This document shows positions 16,132-22,638 of a DNA stretch of 24,914 nucleotides, piece after piece (the first letter of the stretch is position 1; every line of letters starts with the position of its first letter). Position numbers and translations under genes: made by a program. Under the pieces are notes generated by a model that ran no database searches, had not been told where the DNA came from, and was given only the letters and a program-made list of their open reading frames with translations. Origin of the DNA: JABDIY01 sp041576015. GTDB taxonomy: Bacteria; Actinomycetota; Acidimicrobiia; Acidimicrobiales; SZUA-35. Location of the stretch: positions 1-24,914 of the forward strand of contig JBFGLT010000026.1 of NCBI GenBank assembly GCA_041576015.1, in the 5' to 3' direction.

Positions 16132-17456
16132 CCGTGCGATCCGCCTTCGACGAGCTGATCACGTGGGCGTCCGGCCGGTTGAGCGGCGACGAGGTCCTGC
16201 TCGCGTCGCTGGAGGGTGAGCGCACCGACTTCGTGCGGTTCAACCACGGCGACATCCGGCAAGCCGGGTCGGTCCACCAGCAGATGGTGTCGCTGGAGCT
16301 GGTCGACGGCTCTCGGCACCTCTCGGCCACGGTGCCCTTCGTCGGGGACGTCGATGTGGACCGGGTCCGGACGGGTGAAGCGATCAGCTCGCTTCGGGAA
16401 CGGCTTCCTCACGTTCCCGAGGATCCCTTCCTGCTGTACAACATCGAACCGGCGGACAGCGAGAAGATCGTCGAAGGCCGGCTGCCCGACACCGCCGACG
16501 CCGTCGGCGAGATCCGCACCGCGACCAAGGGCCACGATCTGGTCGGGGTCCTGGCCAGCGGCGACATCTACCGGGGATTCGCCAACTCACTCGGTCAGCG
16601 CAACTGGGCGTCGGCCGGGACGTTCAACCTCGACTGGTCGATGTACCTCCAGGCCGACAAGGCGGCCAAGAACGGCTACGCCGGCTTCGCCTGGGACTCC
16701 GAGGCATTCGGTCGCAAGGTCGACTGGTCGATCCAGCAGGTCGAGGCCTTGAGGCGCCCCGCCGTCTCGCTGAACCCGGCCGGCTACCGCACCTACCTGG
16801 CACCCGCCGCTGTCGAGGAGCTCATGCAGCTCCTGGGGTGGAATGCCTTCGGGCTCGAATCCCACCGCACCAAGCGGACACCGCTGCTCCAGATGGTGGT
16901 CGGCGAGGCCCGGCTGTCGCCGGCGGTGACGCTGGCCGAGGCGACCGGCGAGGCCGTGGCACCGGACTTCCAGGCTCAGGGATTCCGCCGCCCGGACTCG
17001 ATCACGCTGATCGATCGCGGCGAGTACGTCGGGCATCTCGTCTCGCCCCGGTCGGCCATGGAGTACGGTGTGCCGACCAACGGGGCGTCGTCGTGGGAGT
17101 CGCCCGAGTCCCTGGCGCTGGCGCCGGGGTCGCTGGCCACCGACGGGGTCCTCGAGGCCCTCGGCACCGGTCTGTACGTCGGCAATCTCTGGTACCTCAA
17201 CTACTCGGACCCGACCGCCTGCCGGGCCACCGGCATGACCCGATTCGCCACCTTCTGGGTGGAGGACGGCGAGATCGCCGCCCCGGTCAACGTGCTCCGG
17301 TTCGACGACACCGCGTTCCACCTGCTCGGCGACCGGTTGGTCGACCTCACCGACACCGCCGAGGTCGTGCTCGATCCGATGAGCTACGAGATGCGCAGCA
17401 CCAACAGCTACCGCCTGCCCGGGGCCCTCATCGAGGAGATGACCTTCACCCTCTGA
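16128..17456 (+). CDS. tldE: TldE/PmbA partner of TldD
   Basis: The 442-residue TldE subunit lacks the HExxxH motif, as expected for the non-catalytic half that shapes the peptide channel. Family features include RFNHGDIRQAGSVHQQMVSL near the N-terminus and, in the C-terminal half, FGLESHRTKRTPLLQM, RRPDSITLIDRGEYVGHLVS, YVGNLWYLNYSDPTACRATG and a terminal MRSTNSYRLPGALIEEMTF. Start ATG 16128 overlaps the tldD stop and follows a purine-rich GGAGGCGAGGG. The gene is convergent with arsR and is followed by an unusual set of alternating complementary blocks. Confidence 0.92.
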   Translation: MTVRSAFDELITWASGRLSGDEVLLASLEGERTDFVRFNHGDIRQAGSVHQQMVSLELVDGSRHLSATVPFVGDVDVDRVRTGEAISSLRERLPHVPEDPFLLYNIEPADSEKIVEGRLPDTADAVGEIRTATKGHDLVGVLASGDIYRGFANSLGQRNWASAGTFNLDWSMYLQADKAAKNGYAGFAWDSEAFGRKVDWSIQQVEALRRPAVSLNPAGYRTYLAPAAVEELMQLLGWNAFGLESHRTKRTPLLQMVVGEARLSPAVTLAEATGEAVAPDFQAQGFRRPDSITLIDRGEYVGHLVSPRSAMEYGVPTNGASSWESPESLALAPGSLATDGVLEALGTGLYVGNLWYLNYSDPTACRATGMTRFATFWVEDGEIAAPVNVLRFDDTAFHLLGDRLVDLTDTAEVVLDPMSYEMRSTNSYRLPGALIEEMTFTL

Positions 17457-17482
17457 GCCCCCGCCTCTCCACCGGAAAAATC

Positions 17483-17545
17483 GTGGCCGAACCACACATC
17501 TTGTGGTCTACCGACGCCGAACCACCCGATTGTGGTGCAGGGACG
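17483..17545. repeat. Tandem hairpin repeat between tldE and arsR
   Basis: Two 30-base units starting GCCGAACCAC (17486 and 17516) each contain an ACCAC/GTGGT hairpin (17491-17507 and 17521-17536). With the GTGG at 17483-17486 the region alternates GTGG-CCAC-GTGG-CCAC-GTGG, so hairpins can switch partners. It lies in the 119-bp gap of a convergent gene pair and may end transcription from both sides; there is no T-tract. I see no gene in the gap. Confidence 0.5.
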
Positions 17546-17575
17546 AGAATTCGACGCTTGAGCGTGGAAGCGAGG

Positions 17576-17893
17576 TCAGGCGAGGGCTGCGCGGATGTCG
17601 TCCACGCGATCCTGGTCGATCCGGAACCACGCCCACTTGCCGCGCTGCTCTCGCTCCAGAATGCCGGCTTTCACCAGCTGGCCGAGGTGGTGGCTGACCG
17701 TGGGCTGGCTTCGACCGAGCACCTCGGGGAGATCGCAGGCGCAGACCTCCCCGGCACTGGAGACGAGGCTCACGATGCGGAGTCGAACCGGGTCGGCCAG
17801 CGCCTTCAGGACGGCGGCCAGTCGCTCGGCCTCGGACTCGGCGAGCGCACTCGACGAGATCGGCGGGCAGCACAGACCGGCGGCGGGATTCAT
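17576..17893 (-). CDS. arsR: ArsR/SmtB-family metalloregulator
   Basis: A 105-residue winged-helix repressor. Candidate thiol ligands are the N-terminal Cys8-Cys9 pair (GLCCPP) and Cys51-x-Cys53 in EVCACDLPEVLG, the position of the classical ELCVCDL arsenic site; the extra CC pair resembles other ArsR proteins with displaced ligands. The DNA-recognition helix is RSQPTVSHHLGQLVKAGI. Start ATG 17893: TAGGGT (17901-17906) is 7 bases before it, and TCGACA (17924-17929) lies 17 bases further upstream, giving a full leaderless promoter. It is divergent from the cadI/arsI-type gene, and its -35 overlaps an operator half-site, so autorepression is likely. The effector could be arsenite, an organoarsenical or cadmium. 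Confidence 0.9.
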   Translation of the reverse strand: MNPAAGLCCPPISSSALAESEAERLAAVLKALADPVRLRIVSLVSSAGEVCACDLPEVLGRSQPTVSHHLGQLVKAGILEREQRGKWAWFRIDQDRVDDIRAALA

Positions 17894-18001
17894 CGGCTCG
17901 ACCCTACCAGACGTATTGACAGGTGTCGATTTGATCGACTATCGTATCGATACTCATCAAATCGTACGACACATCAGGTCGTAGGACACAAGGACAGGAC
18001 C
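17894..18001. promoter_or_regulatory. Divergent arsR / cadI-type promoter and operator
   Basis: Plus-strand promoter: TTGACA (17916-17921), 18-base spacer, TATCGT (17940-17945). Minus-strand promoter: TCGACA (17924-17929), 17-base spacer, TAGGGT (17901-17906). A perfect 9-bp inverted repeat, CGATTTGAT (17927-17935) and ATCAAATCG (17956-17964), brackets the plus -10 and overlaps the minus -35; TTGAT/ATCAA half-sites are typical of ArsR operators. A second dyad, TACGAC-N7-GTCGTA (17965-17983), lies in the cadI-type leader. AAGGA at 17990-17994 precedes ATG 18002. Confidence 0.75.
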
Positions 18002-18409
18002 ATGCGCCTCCAACTCGCTCTCAACGTGGCCGACCTCGACGAATCGATCGATTTCTACTCGAAGATGTTCGCCACGCCCGTCGCCAAGGTGCGGCCCGGT
18101 TATGCCAACTTCGAAGTCGCCGACCCGCCTCTCAAGCTGGTGCTGTTCGAGGGGGCGGGCGAAGCCGGCTCGCTCAACCATCTCGGTGTCGAGGTGGAGG
18201 CCGCCGCCGAGGTGGAGGCAGCCGAGCGGCGCATCGCCGGATCCGGCCTGGAGACCACCGGTGTCGACGACACGCTCTGCTGTTACGCGGCCAAAACCGA
18301 GACCTGGGTCCACGGGCCCGACTCCACTCGCTGGGAGTGGTACGTCAAGACCGGCGACGCCGAACAGCTGGACAACTCCGTGGTCACCGGGGGCTGCTGC
18401 CCGACCTGA
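18002..18409 (+). CDS. CadI/ArsI-family vicinal-oxygen-chelate protein (arsenic or cadmium response)
   Basis: A 135-residue glyoxalase-fold protein of the ArsI/CadI family; ArsI cleaves the C-As bond of trivalent methylarsenicals with Fe(II). Visible features: LALNVADLDESIDFYSKMF, VRPGYANFEVADPPLKLVLF, LNHLGVEV (metal ligand His60), the substrate-thiol pair Cys93-Cys94 in LCCYA, and RWEWYV with candidate ligand Glu112. The N-terminal metal position (His5 in some ArsI proteins) is not histidine here (MRLQLALNV), as in CadI-like members, so lyase activity is uncertain. A C-terminal GGCCPT adds another cysteine pair. It is divergent from arsR with a shared operator, supporting metal(loid)-induced expression. 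Confidence 0.87.
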   Translation: MRLQLALNVADLDESIDFYSKMFATPVAKVRPGYANFEVADPPLKLVLFEGAGEAGSLNHLGVEVEAAAEVEAAERRIAGSGLETTGVDDTLCCYAAKTETWVHGPDSTRWEWYVKTGDAEQLDNSVVTGGCCPT

Positions 18410-18430
18410 CCCCGACCCGCCCCGTGCCCC

Positions 18431-18451
18431 GCGGTGGCGACACTCCGCCGC
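18431..18451 (+). terminator. Possible stem-loop behind the cadI-type gene
   Basis: A 7-bp stem (18431-18437 with 18445-18451, one G-U pair) with a 7-base loop lies 22 bases after the stop codon. No T-tract follows, so it is a weak terminator candidate. Confidence 0.3.
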
Positions 18452-18473
18452 ATGCGCGGGCATCGCAACGGTG

Positions 18474-18490
18474 GGCACAGGGAATGTGCC
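18474..18490. promoter_or_regulatory. Dyad GGCACA-N5-TGTGCC upstream of the quinone oxidoreductase gene
   Basis: A perfect 6-bp inverted repeat ends 16 bases before the -10 box TAGGGT (18507-18512), overlapping the place of the -35. It may be an operator; the binding protein is unknown. Confidence 0.35.
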
Positions 18491-18506
18491 GAGGGGTGGC
18501 GGAGGC

Positions 18507-18512
18507 TAGGGT
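18507..18512 (+). promoter_or_regulatory. -10 box TAGGGT of the quinone oxidoreductase gene
   Basis: TAGGGT is 7 bases before ATG 18520, the leaderless arrangement seen throughout this window. Confidence 0.55.
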
Positions 18513-18519
18513 CGCCGTC

Positions 18520-19482
18520 ATGAAGGCCATCCAGATCGAAAGCACCGGCGGTCCCGAGGTGATGAACTGGGTCGAGGTCGACGAGCCCAGCGCCGGGGTG
18601 GGCCAGCTGGTGGTCGATGTGGCCGCCGCCGGGCTCAACTTCATCGACACCTACCAGCGCACCGGCTTGTACCCGGTCAACCTGCCTCACGTTCTCGGAA
18701 TGGAGGGCGCCGGAACAGTGAGCGCTGTGGGGGAAGGTGTGCAGGAGTTCTCGGTCGGCGACGCCGTCGCCTGGTCCACCTGTCCGGGCAGCTACGCAGA
18801 GCACGTCGTGCTCCCCGCCGCCGAGGCGGTGCCCGTGCCGGCCGATGTCGATCTGGAGGTGGCCGCCGCCGTGATGCTGCAGGGCATGACCGCGCACTAC
18901 CTGGTCACCGACACCTTTCCCCTCGGCGCCGGCGACCGTTGCCTGGTGCACGCCGGCGCCGGGGGAGTCGGGCTCTTGTTGCTCCAACTGGCCAAGATGC
19001 TCGGTGCCGAGGTCTTCACCACGGTCGGGACCTCCGAGAAGGCCGAGCTGGCCCGGCGGGCCGGCGCCGACCACGTGATCCTGTACCGGGAGGTCGACTT
19101 CGGCGACGAGGTCGAGCGGATCGCCGGCGAACGGGCGCTCGATGTCGTCTTCGACGGGGTCGGGCAGTCGGTGTTCCGGCGGAGTCTGTCGCTGCTGCGG
19201 GCTCGGGGCATGATGGTCACGTTCGGCAATGCCTCGGGGCCGGTCGAGCCGATCAGCCCGTTGGAGCTGGCACCATCGCTGTACCTCACCCGGCCCAGCC
19301 TGTTCCACTACATCGCGTCCCGGGACGAGCTCCGGCGGCGCAGCGGCGACCTCTTCGCCTGGATCGGCGCCGGTCAACTCGATGTGCGGATCGGAGCCCG
19401 CCTGCCGATGGCCGCCGCCGCCGAGGGCCACCGCCTGCTGGAAGGCCGTCAGACGACGGGCAAGGTCATCTTGACCAACTGA
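18520..19482 (+). CDS. NAD(P)H:quinone oxidoreductase (zeta-crystallin/QorA type, MDR superfamily)
   Basis: The 320-residue protein is a zinc-free medium-chain reductase that reduces quinones by NADPH. The GroES-like N-terminal half carries GLNFIDTYQRTGLYPVNLPH and GMEGAGTVSAVGEGV. The Rossmann half has the nucleotide-binding AGAGGVGLLLLQLAK, followed by GADHVILY and DVVFDGVGQSVF. The end (AAEGHRLLEGRQTTGKVIL) is typical of QorA. Zinc-ligand cysteines of alcohol dehydrogenases are absent. Start ATG 18520 is supported by TAGGGT at 7 bases distance. It stands alone between the cadI-type gene and a flavin protein gene with its own promoter. Confidence 0.9.
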   Translation: MKAIQIESTGGPEVMNWVEVDEPSAGVGQLVVDVAAAGLNFIDTYQRTGLYPVNLPHVLGMEGAGTVSAVGEGVQEFSVGDAVAWSTCPGSYAEHVVLPAAEAVPVPADVDLEVAAAVMLQGMTAHYLVTDTFPLGAGDRCLVHAGAGGVGLLLLQLAKMLGAEVFTTVGTSEKAELARRAGADHVILYREVDFGDEVERIAGERALDVVFDGVGQSVFRRSLSLLRARGMMVTFGNASGPVEPISPLELAPSLYLTRPSLFHYIASRDELRRRSGDLFAWIGAGQLDVRIGARLPMAAAAEGHRLLEGRQTTGKVILTN

Positions 19483-19524
19483 CCAGGCGAGGACAAACCG
19501 GTCGTCGGACAGGACCGATTGATC

Positions 19525-19530
19525 TAACGT
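19525..19530 (+). promoter_or_regulatory. -10 box TAACGT of the split-barrel flavoprotein gene
   Basis: TAACGT is 7 bases before GTG 19538. It overlaps the alternative GTG 19529, which argues that 19538 is the true start. Confidence 0.5.
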
Positions 19531-19537
19531 GACGCCC

Positions 19538-20296
19538 GTGAGCAAGCCCCGCGACGACGGCCAGATCGACGAAGACCTGCGAATCCGGAGGGTGCCCGAC
19601 CGCGGGCACTATGACCGGGCCACGATCGATGCCATCGCCGACGAGGCGCTGATCGCCCACGTCGGCACCGTCCGGGACGGCCAACCGGTCGTCATCCCGC
19701 TGTTCTGTGTTCGCGACGGAGACCATTTGCTTCTCCACGGCGCGTCAGCGGCCGGGTCGTTTCGCCGTGCCAGTGCCGAGGGCGCCAGCATCTGCGTGGA
19801 GATGACCCTCCTCGATGGCTTGGTCCTGGCCCGGTCGTCGTTTCACCCCTCGATGAACTACCGGTCGCTGGTGGTGCTCGGCATACCGGAGGAGGTGACC
19901 GACGCTGCAGAGAAGGAACGAGCGCTCGTTCAGTTCGTGGAACGATTGGTACCGGGCCGGCAGGCCCAGCTCCGCCCGACCACACCCAAGGAGGTCCAGG
20001 GGACGTCGGTGTTCCGGCTGTCGCTGGAGAGGGCCTCGGCCAAGGTCCGCACCGGTCCGCCCTCCGACGACGAGGAGGACTACGACGTCCCCGTGTGGGC
20101 CGGCGTCGTTCCGGCGGCGGTCCGGTTCGGCGCACCGGTGGCCGATCCCCGCCTCGGCGACGGGATTGACGTGCCCGATAACGTCCGCCGTCTGGCGTCG
20201 ACGTCCCAGTTCGAAAAGAATTCCCAGGTACCGAACGGCGGCCGTCCTGAACGTGATGATCCGGTGACCGGCGGGTGGCCTACCTCGCCCGGTTGA
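19538..20296 (+). CDS. Pyridoxamine 5'-phosphate oxidase-like FMN-binding split-barrel protein
   Basis: The 252-residue protein has the flavin split-barrel fold of the Pyridox_ox_2/NimA-like group: ALIAHVGTVRDGQPVVIPLF, DGDHLLLHGASAAGSFRRA and the closing ICVEMTLLDGLVLARSSFH with the MNYRSLVVLG strand. Members bind FMN or F420-like cofactors, but the substrate cannot be predicted. Start GTG 19538 is chosen because TAACGT lies 7 bases before it; GTG 19529, in the same frame, would lie inside that box. The last 17 bases overlap the end of the convergent redoxin gene. The C-terminal 30 residues (after VRRLA) look poorly conserved. Confidence 0.82.
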   Translation: MSKPRDDGQIDEDLRIRRVPDRGHYDRATIDAIADEALIAHVGTVRDGQPVVIPLFCVRDGDHLLLHGASAAGSFRRASAEGASICVEMTLLDGLVLARSSFHPSMNYRSLVVLGIPEEVTDAAEKERALVQFVERLVPGRQAQLRPTTPKEVQGTSVFRLSLERASAKVRTGPPSDDEEDYDVPVWAGVVPAAVRFGAPVADPRLGDGIDVPDNVRRLASTSQFEKNSQVPNGGRPERDDPVTGGWPTSPG

Positions 20297-20801
20297 CCTG
20301 GTCGAGGATCTCGTCGACGGTCGGCCGGTCGTCTGGGCCGGCACCCCGGTAGACCCACGCAGCCACGCCGGTGCCATCGATCACCACATTGCCGCCCAGT
20401 TGAAGCGTGTCCTCGGTTGCGATGCGATAGTCACCGAATCCGCGGCGCCGGAAGATCTCCGCATACCGGCGCACCACCCGAAATCCGTACACCCGCCACA
20501 ACGAGCCTCGGCCGTAGCCGAACTGCCGGTACACGGTCCGGTCGGCGTCAATGAGGATCGGCAGATCCCAACCGGTTCGCCGGCGGTAGGCCGGCAGGTA
20601 CTTCGGATCGCTGAAGGTGGTCAGGGCGAACTCCACATCGGTCCCGAACTCTCCTCGACGGTCGCGCACGGCGGCAACGTGCTCCTGGCACGGCAGTCAA
20701 TGAATGTGCCGGTGGAAGATCAGCACGACGACCCGTCCCCGATGGTCCTCCAGGCGCCAGGTGTCACCCTCGTCGGTCGGCAGCTCGACGTTCGGACGCA
20801 C
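20280..20801 (-). CDS. Peroxiredoxin/AhpC-TSA-like redoxin, probable selenoprotein (in-frame UGA = Sec35)
   Basis: Read from GTG 20801, one frame gives 173 residues interrupted only by UGA at 20697-20699. Before it stand VELPTDEGDTWRLEDHRGRV and VVLIFHRHIH, the usual AhpC/TSA start and first thioredoxin-fold strand; after it stand LPCQEHVAAVRDRRGEFG and a complete thioredoxin-like remainder (LPAYRRRTGWDLPILIDADR, YRQFGYGRGSLWRVYG, GNVVIDGTG). The UGA thus sits at the first position of a U-x-x-C motif (Sec35, Cys38), where relatives have the redox cysteine. Two alternative hairpins follow the UGA. TAGCCT (20808-20813) is 6 bases before GTG 20801 and an in-frame TAG lies just upstream, which fixes the start. 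A start after the UGA would leave 129 residues without an active site. The likely role is thiol-dependent peroxide or disulfide reduction. The last gene of a minus-strand run; a disabled gene is the alternative. Confidence 0.8.
20666..20692 (-). promoter_or_regulatory. Candidate bacterial SECIS element
   Basis: Just after the UGA the minus-strand RNA can form CGUGC-CAGGA-GCACG (20692-20678; a GG is in the loop, which starts 10 bases after the UGA) or GCACG-UUGCCGC-CGUGC (20682-20666; loop starts 20 bases after the UGA). The two exclude each other. The second fits the usual UGA-to-loop distance better; the first has the guanines known bacterial SECIS loops carry. Confidence 0.5.
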
Positions 20802-20807
20802 GTCGTC

Positions 20808-20813
20808 AGGCTA
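20808..20813 (-). promoter_or_regulatory. -10 box TAGCCT before the redoxin gene
   Basis: TAGCCT lies 6 bases before GTG 20801. Its TAG is also the stop codon of the PhzF-like gene, so the redoxin gene may have its own leaderless promoter or be co-transcribed. Confidence 0.45.
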
Positions 20814-21656
20814 GTCGGCGGAGACCGACAGGGAGCCGGTGACGATTGTTCGAGCGTCGCCGCCGATCCAGACCGTCCCGACGTCGTCGACGCTCACGTG
20901 CACGCGGCCGTCCCGGCCCAGCGCGCTTCCCTGGGCGGCCGTATAGGGGAAACCCACCCGGCTGGTGGCCGCGAACCAGAGAGCGAATCCGGCGTTGGCC
21001 GAGCCGGTCGCCGGATCCTCGATCAGGTTCGGTCCGAAGAAGCACCGGACCTCGACATCGACTCCCGGTCGCTCGGAACCGACGGCCGCAACGGCGATGT
21101 AGGCGGCCCTGCCGTCGACCGCTTTGGGTCGGAGCGCGGCCAGGACCCGGGTGTCGCGGACCTCCACCCCAACCCACCCGGGACCATTGTCGATCCACTC
21201 GATGACCGCCACGTCGCCAGCGGGAATCCCCAGGATGGACAGGGTGCGAGCGCGGGCGGCCTCGTCGACCGGGCCGCTGCGCAGGAGGTCCGGGGCTGCG
21301 AAGGCCATCCGCCCGCCACGGTCCGAGAGGTGCACGAGTCCGATTCCGCACTCCTGGAGGACCCGGCCGGCCAAGTGGGCCTGCCCGCCGGCTTCGAACC
21401 ACGCGTGAGCCGTGCCGATCGTCGGGTGGCCGGCGAAGGGGAGTTCCACCTCCGGGGTGAAGATTCGCACGCGGTAGTCCGCCGCCGGATCCTGGGGAGG
21501 GAGGAGGAAACTGGTCTCGGAGAAGTTGGTCCAGCTGGCGATTCGCTGCATCTGGTCGTCGGTGAGCTCACCGGCATCGTGCACGACGGCCAGGGGATTT
21601 CCGTCGAGCGCCCGATGGCCGAAGACGTCGATCTCCTCGAATGAATACACCGGCAC
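20811..21656 (-). CDS. PhzF-family isomerase/epimerase-like protein
   Basis: The 281-residue protein has the two-domain diaminopimelate-epimerase fold of the PhzF family: EEIDVFGHRALDGNPLAVV at the start, NFSETSFLLPP with catalytic Glu47, the GHPTIGTAHA turn, and near the end NLIEDPATGSANAGFALWF followed by GSALGRDGRVHVS. Family members isomerise hydroxylated aromatics or other small molecules, and most are uncharacterised. The genes around it give no phenazine context, so it is not called phzF. Start GTG 21656 has no ribosome site; CACACT lies 7 bases upstream. Only 9 bases separate the stop from the redoxin start. Confidence 0.88.
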   Translation of the reverse strand: MPVYSFEEIDVFGHRALDGNPLAVVHDAGELTDDQMQRIASWTNFSETSFLLPPQDPAADYRVRIFTPEVELPFAGHPTIGTAHAWFEAGGQAHLAGRVLQECGIGLVHLSDRGGRMAFAAPDLLRSGPVDEAARARTLSILGIPAGDVAVIEWIDNGPGWVGVEVRDTRVLAALRPKAVDGRAAYIAVAAVGSERPGVDVEVRCFFGPNLIEDPATGSANAGFALWFAATSRVGFPYTAAQGSALGRDGRVHVSVDDVGTVWIGGDARTIVTGSLSVSAD

Positions 21657-21684
21657 AGCAGCCAGTGTGCCCGCGAACCGGCGC

Positions 21685-22152
21685 TCACACTTCCTTTGGG
21701 ATGTGGCGGGAGCAGAACACCTTCATGATCCTGTGGCCGATGTCGGAGGTCGGTCCGTACATGAGCGGGCACCCTCCGTCGATCACCGTGATGCCGTGGC
21801 GCCGTCCCCACTCGGCGGCTGCCGAATCGACACTGCCACCTCCGAACGAGCGATGCATCCAGGTCTGGGTGATGCCGAGCTCGGCGCACTCCTCCATCGT
21901 TTCCTGGGCGTGGGCGGGGCTGGTCCCGATCACCACCGCCTCCACTCCGCCGTCGATCTCGCTCAAGCTGTGGTAGGAGCGGTCGCCCATCACCTCGTCG
22001 GTGTTCGGGTTGACGGCGAAAACCTCGTAGCCCCGGTCGCGGAGTCGCTCGTAGACCACATTGCTTCCGTGGCCACCGTCCCGGGACACGCCGGTCACGG
22101 CGATCCGCCGGCTGGCCAAGAAGGTGTCAGCGGCTTCCTTGATAGTCGTCAT
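21685..22152 (-). CDS. CoA-binding domain protein (Rossmann fold)
   Basis: A 155-residue single-domain protein of the succinyl-CoA-synthetase-like CoA-binding family (YccU type). The nucleotide-binding strand-turn is visible in SRRIAVTGVSRDGGHGSNVV, followed by GYEVFAVNPNTDEVMG and VEAVVIGTSPAHAQETMEECAELGI-type repeats; a TQTWMHRSFGGGSV and ITVIDGGCPLMYG complete the fold. The biochemical role is unknown. Start ATG 22152 is preferred over ATG 22176 because homologous proteins start close to TIKEAADTFL and TGATGT lies 7 bases upstream. It is the second gene of a minus-strand run; gaps are 45 bases to the NTF2-like gene and 28 to the PhzF-like gene. Confidence 0.85.
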   Translation of the reverse strand: MTTIKEAADTFLASRRIAVTGVSRDGGHGSNVVYERLRDRGYEVFAVNPNTDEVMGDRSYHSLSEIDGGVEAVVIGTSPAHAQETMEECAELGITQTWMHRSFGGGSVDSAAAEWGRRHGITVIDGGCPLMYGPTSDIGHRIMKVFCSRHIPKEV

Positions 22153-22197
22153 GGGCCGAACATCATCCCCAGCCACAGGATCGGGAAGAGCCGATCG

Positions 22198-22611
22198 TCA
22201 CTTCATCGCGTCGAGCATGGCTGCCATCGCCTCGTGGACGGCGTGGACCGCCTGGAGTGGCCGGACCATCACCTTGAACTCGGTGATCCGTCCGTCATCG
22301 TCGCAGGTGATGATGTCCACACCGTTCACGTGCTTGCCACCGATCGAGGTCTCGAACTCCAGGACCGCAGTCGCCCCCTGGCGCACCTGTTTGGTGTACC
22401 GGAACGGCTCCTCCGACGTCCCCATGAGCGTGTTGCCGGCGGCCGCCAGGTAGAGCCGGGTGACGTCGCCGCCCCGCTGGGGCGTGAACACAACGGGCGA
22501 GTGGAACACGCAGTCCGGATGGATCAGTTCGGCGAGCAGGTCCACCTTCCGGCCGCCGGATTCGAAGAAGTCGTGCCAGTGGTCGAGACAGCGGTCGATC
22601 GGTTCGCTCAC
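22198..22611 (-). CDS. SnoaL/NTF2-like fold protein
   Basis: A 137-residue protein with the NTF2-like alpha+beta barrel pattern: an N-terminal helix (CLDHWHDFFESGGRKVDLLAELI), HPDCVFHSPVVFTPQRGGDV, a strand with QVRQGATAVLEFETSIGGKHVNG, then GVDIITCDDDGRITEFKVMVRPLQAVHAV. The fold is used by polyketide cyclases, isomerases and many proteins of unknown role; no catalytic residues can be assigned with confidence. Start: GTG 22611, the first start after the frame opens for this domain, with GAGAGG immediately before it. It is divergent from the crotonase-like gene with only 27 bases between the start codons, so their promoters must overlap. Confidence 0.75.
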   Translation of the reverse strand: MSEPIDRCLDHWHDFFESGGRKVDLLAELIHPDCVFHSPVVFTPQRGGDVTRLYLAAAGNTLMGTSEEPFRYTKQVRQGATAVLEFETSIGGKHVNGVDIITCDDDGRITEFKVMVRPLQAVHAVHEAMAAMLDAMK

Positions 22612-22626
22612 CCTCTCATGCTGGCC

Positions 22627-22632
22627 TACCGT
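22627..22632 (+). promoter_or_regulatory. -10 box TACCGT of the crotonase-like gene
   Basis: TACCGT is 6 bases before GTG 22639, in a 27-base divergent gap. Its -35 would have to lie inside the coding start of the NTF2-like gene. Confidence 0.5.
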
Positions 22633-22638
22633 GCGGGC

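Noticed and set aside
20280..20669. Redoxin gene starting downstream of the UGA (129 residues)
   Set aside because: It would lack the first strand and the active-site motif of the thioredoxin fold and has no promoter or ribosome site; the upstream half in the same frame is clearly the missing part.
20811..21656. Phenazine biosynthesis PhzF
   Set aside because: Family membership is clear but no other phenazine gene is present, so the specific function is not supported.
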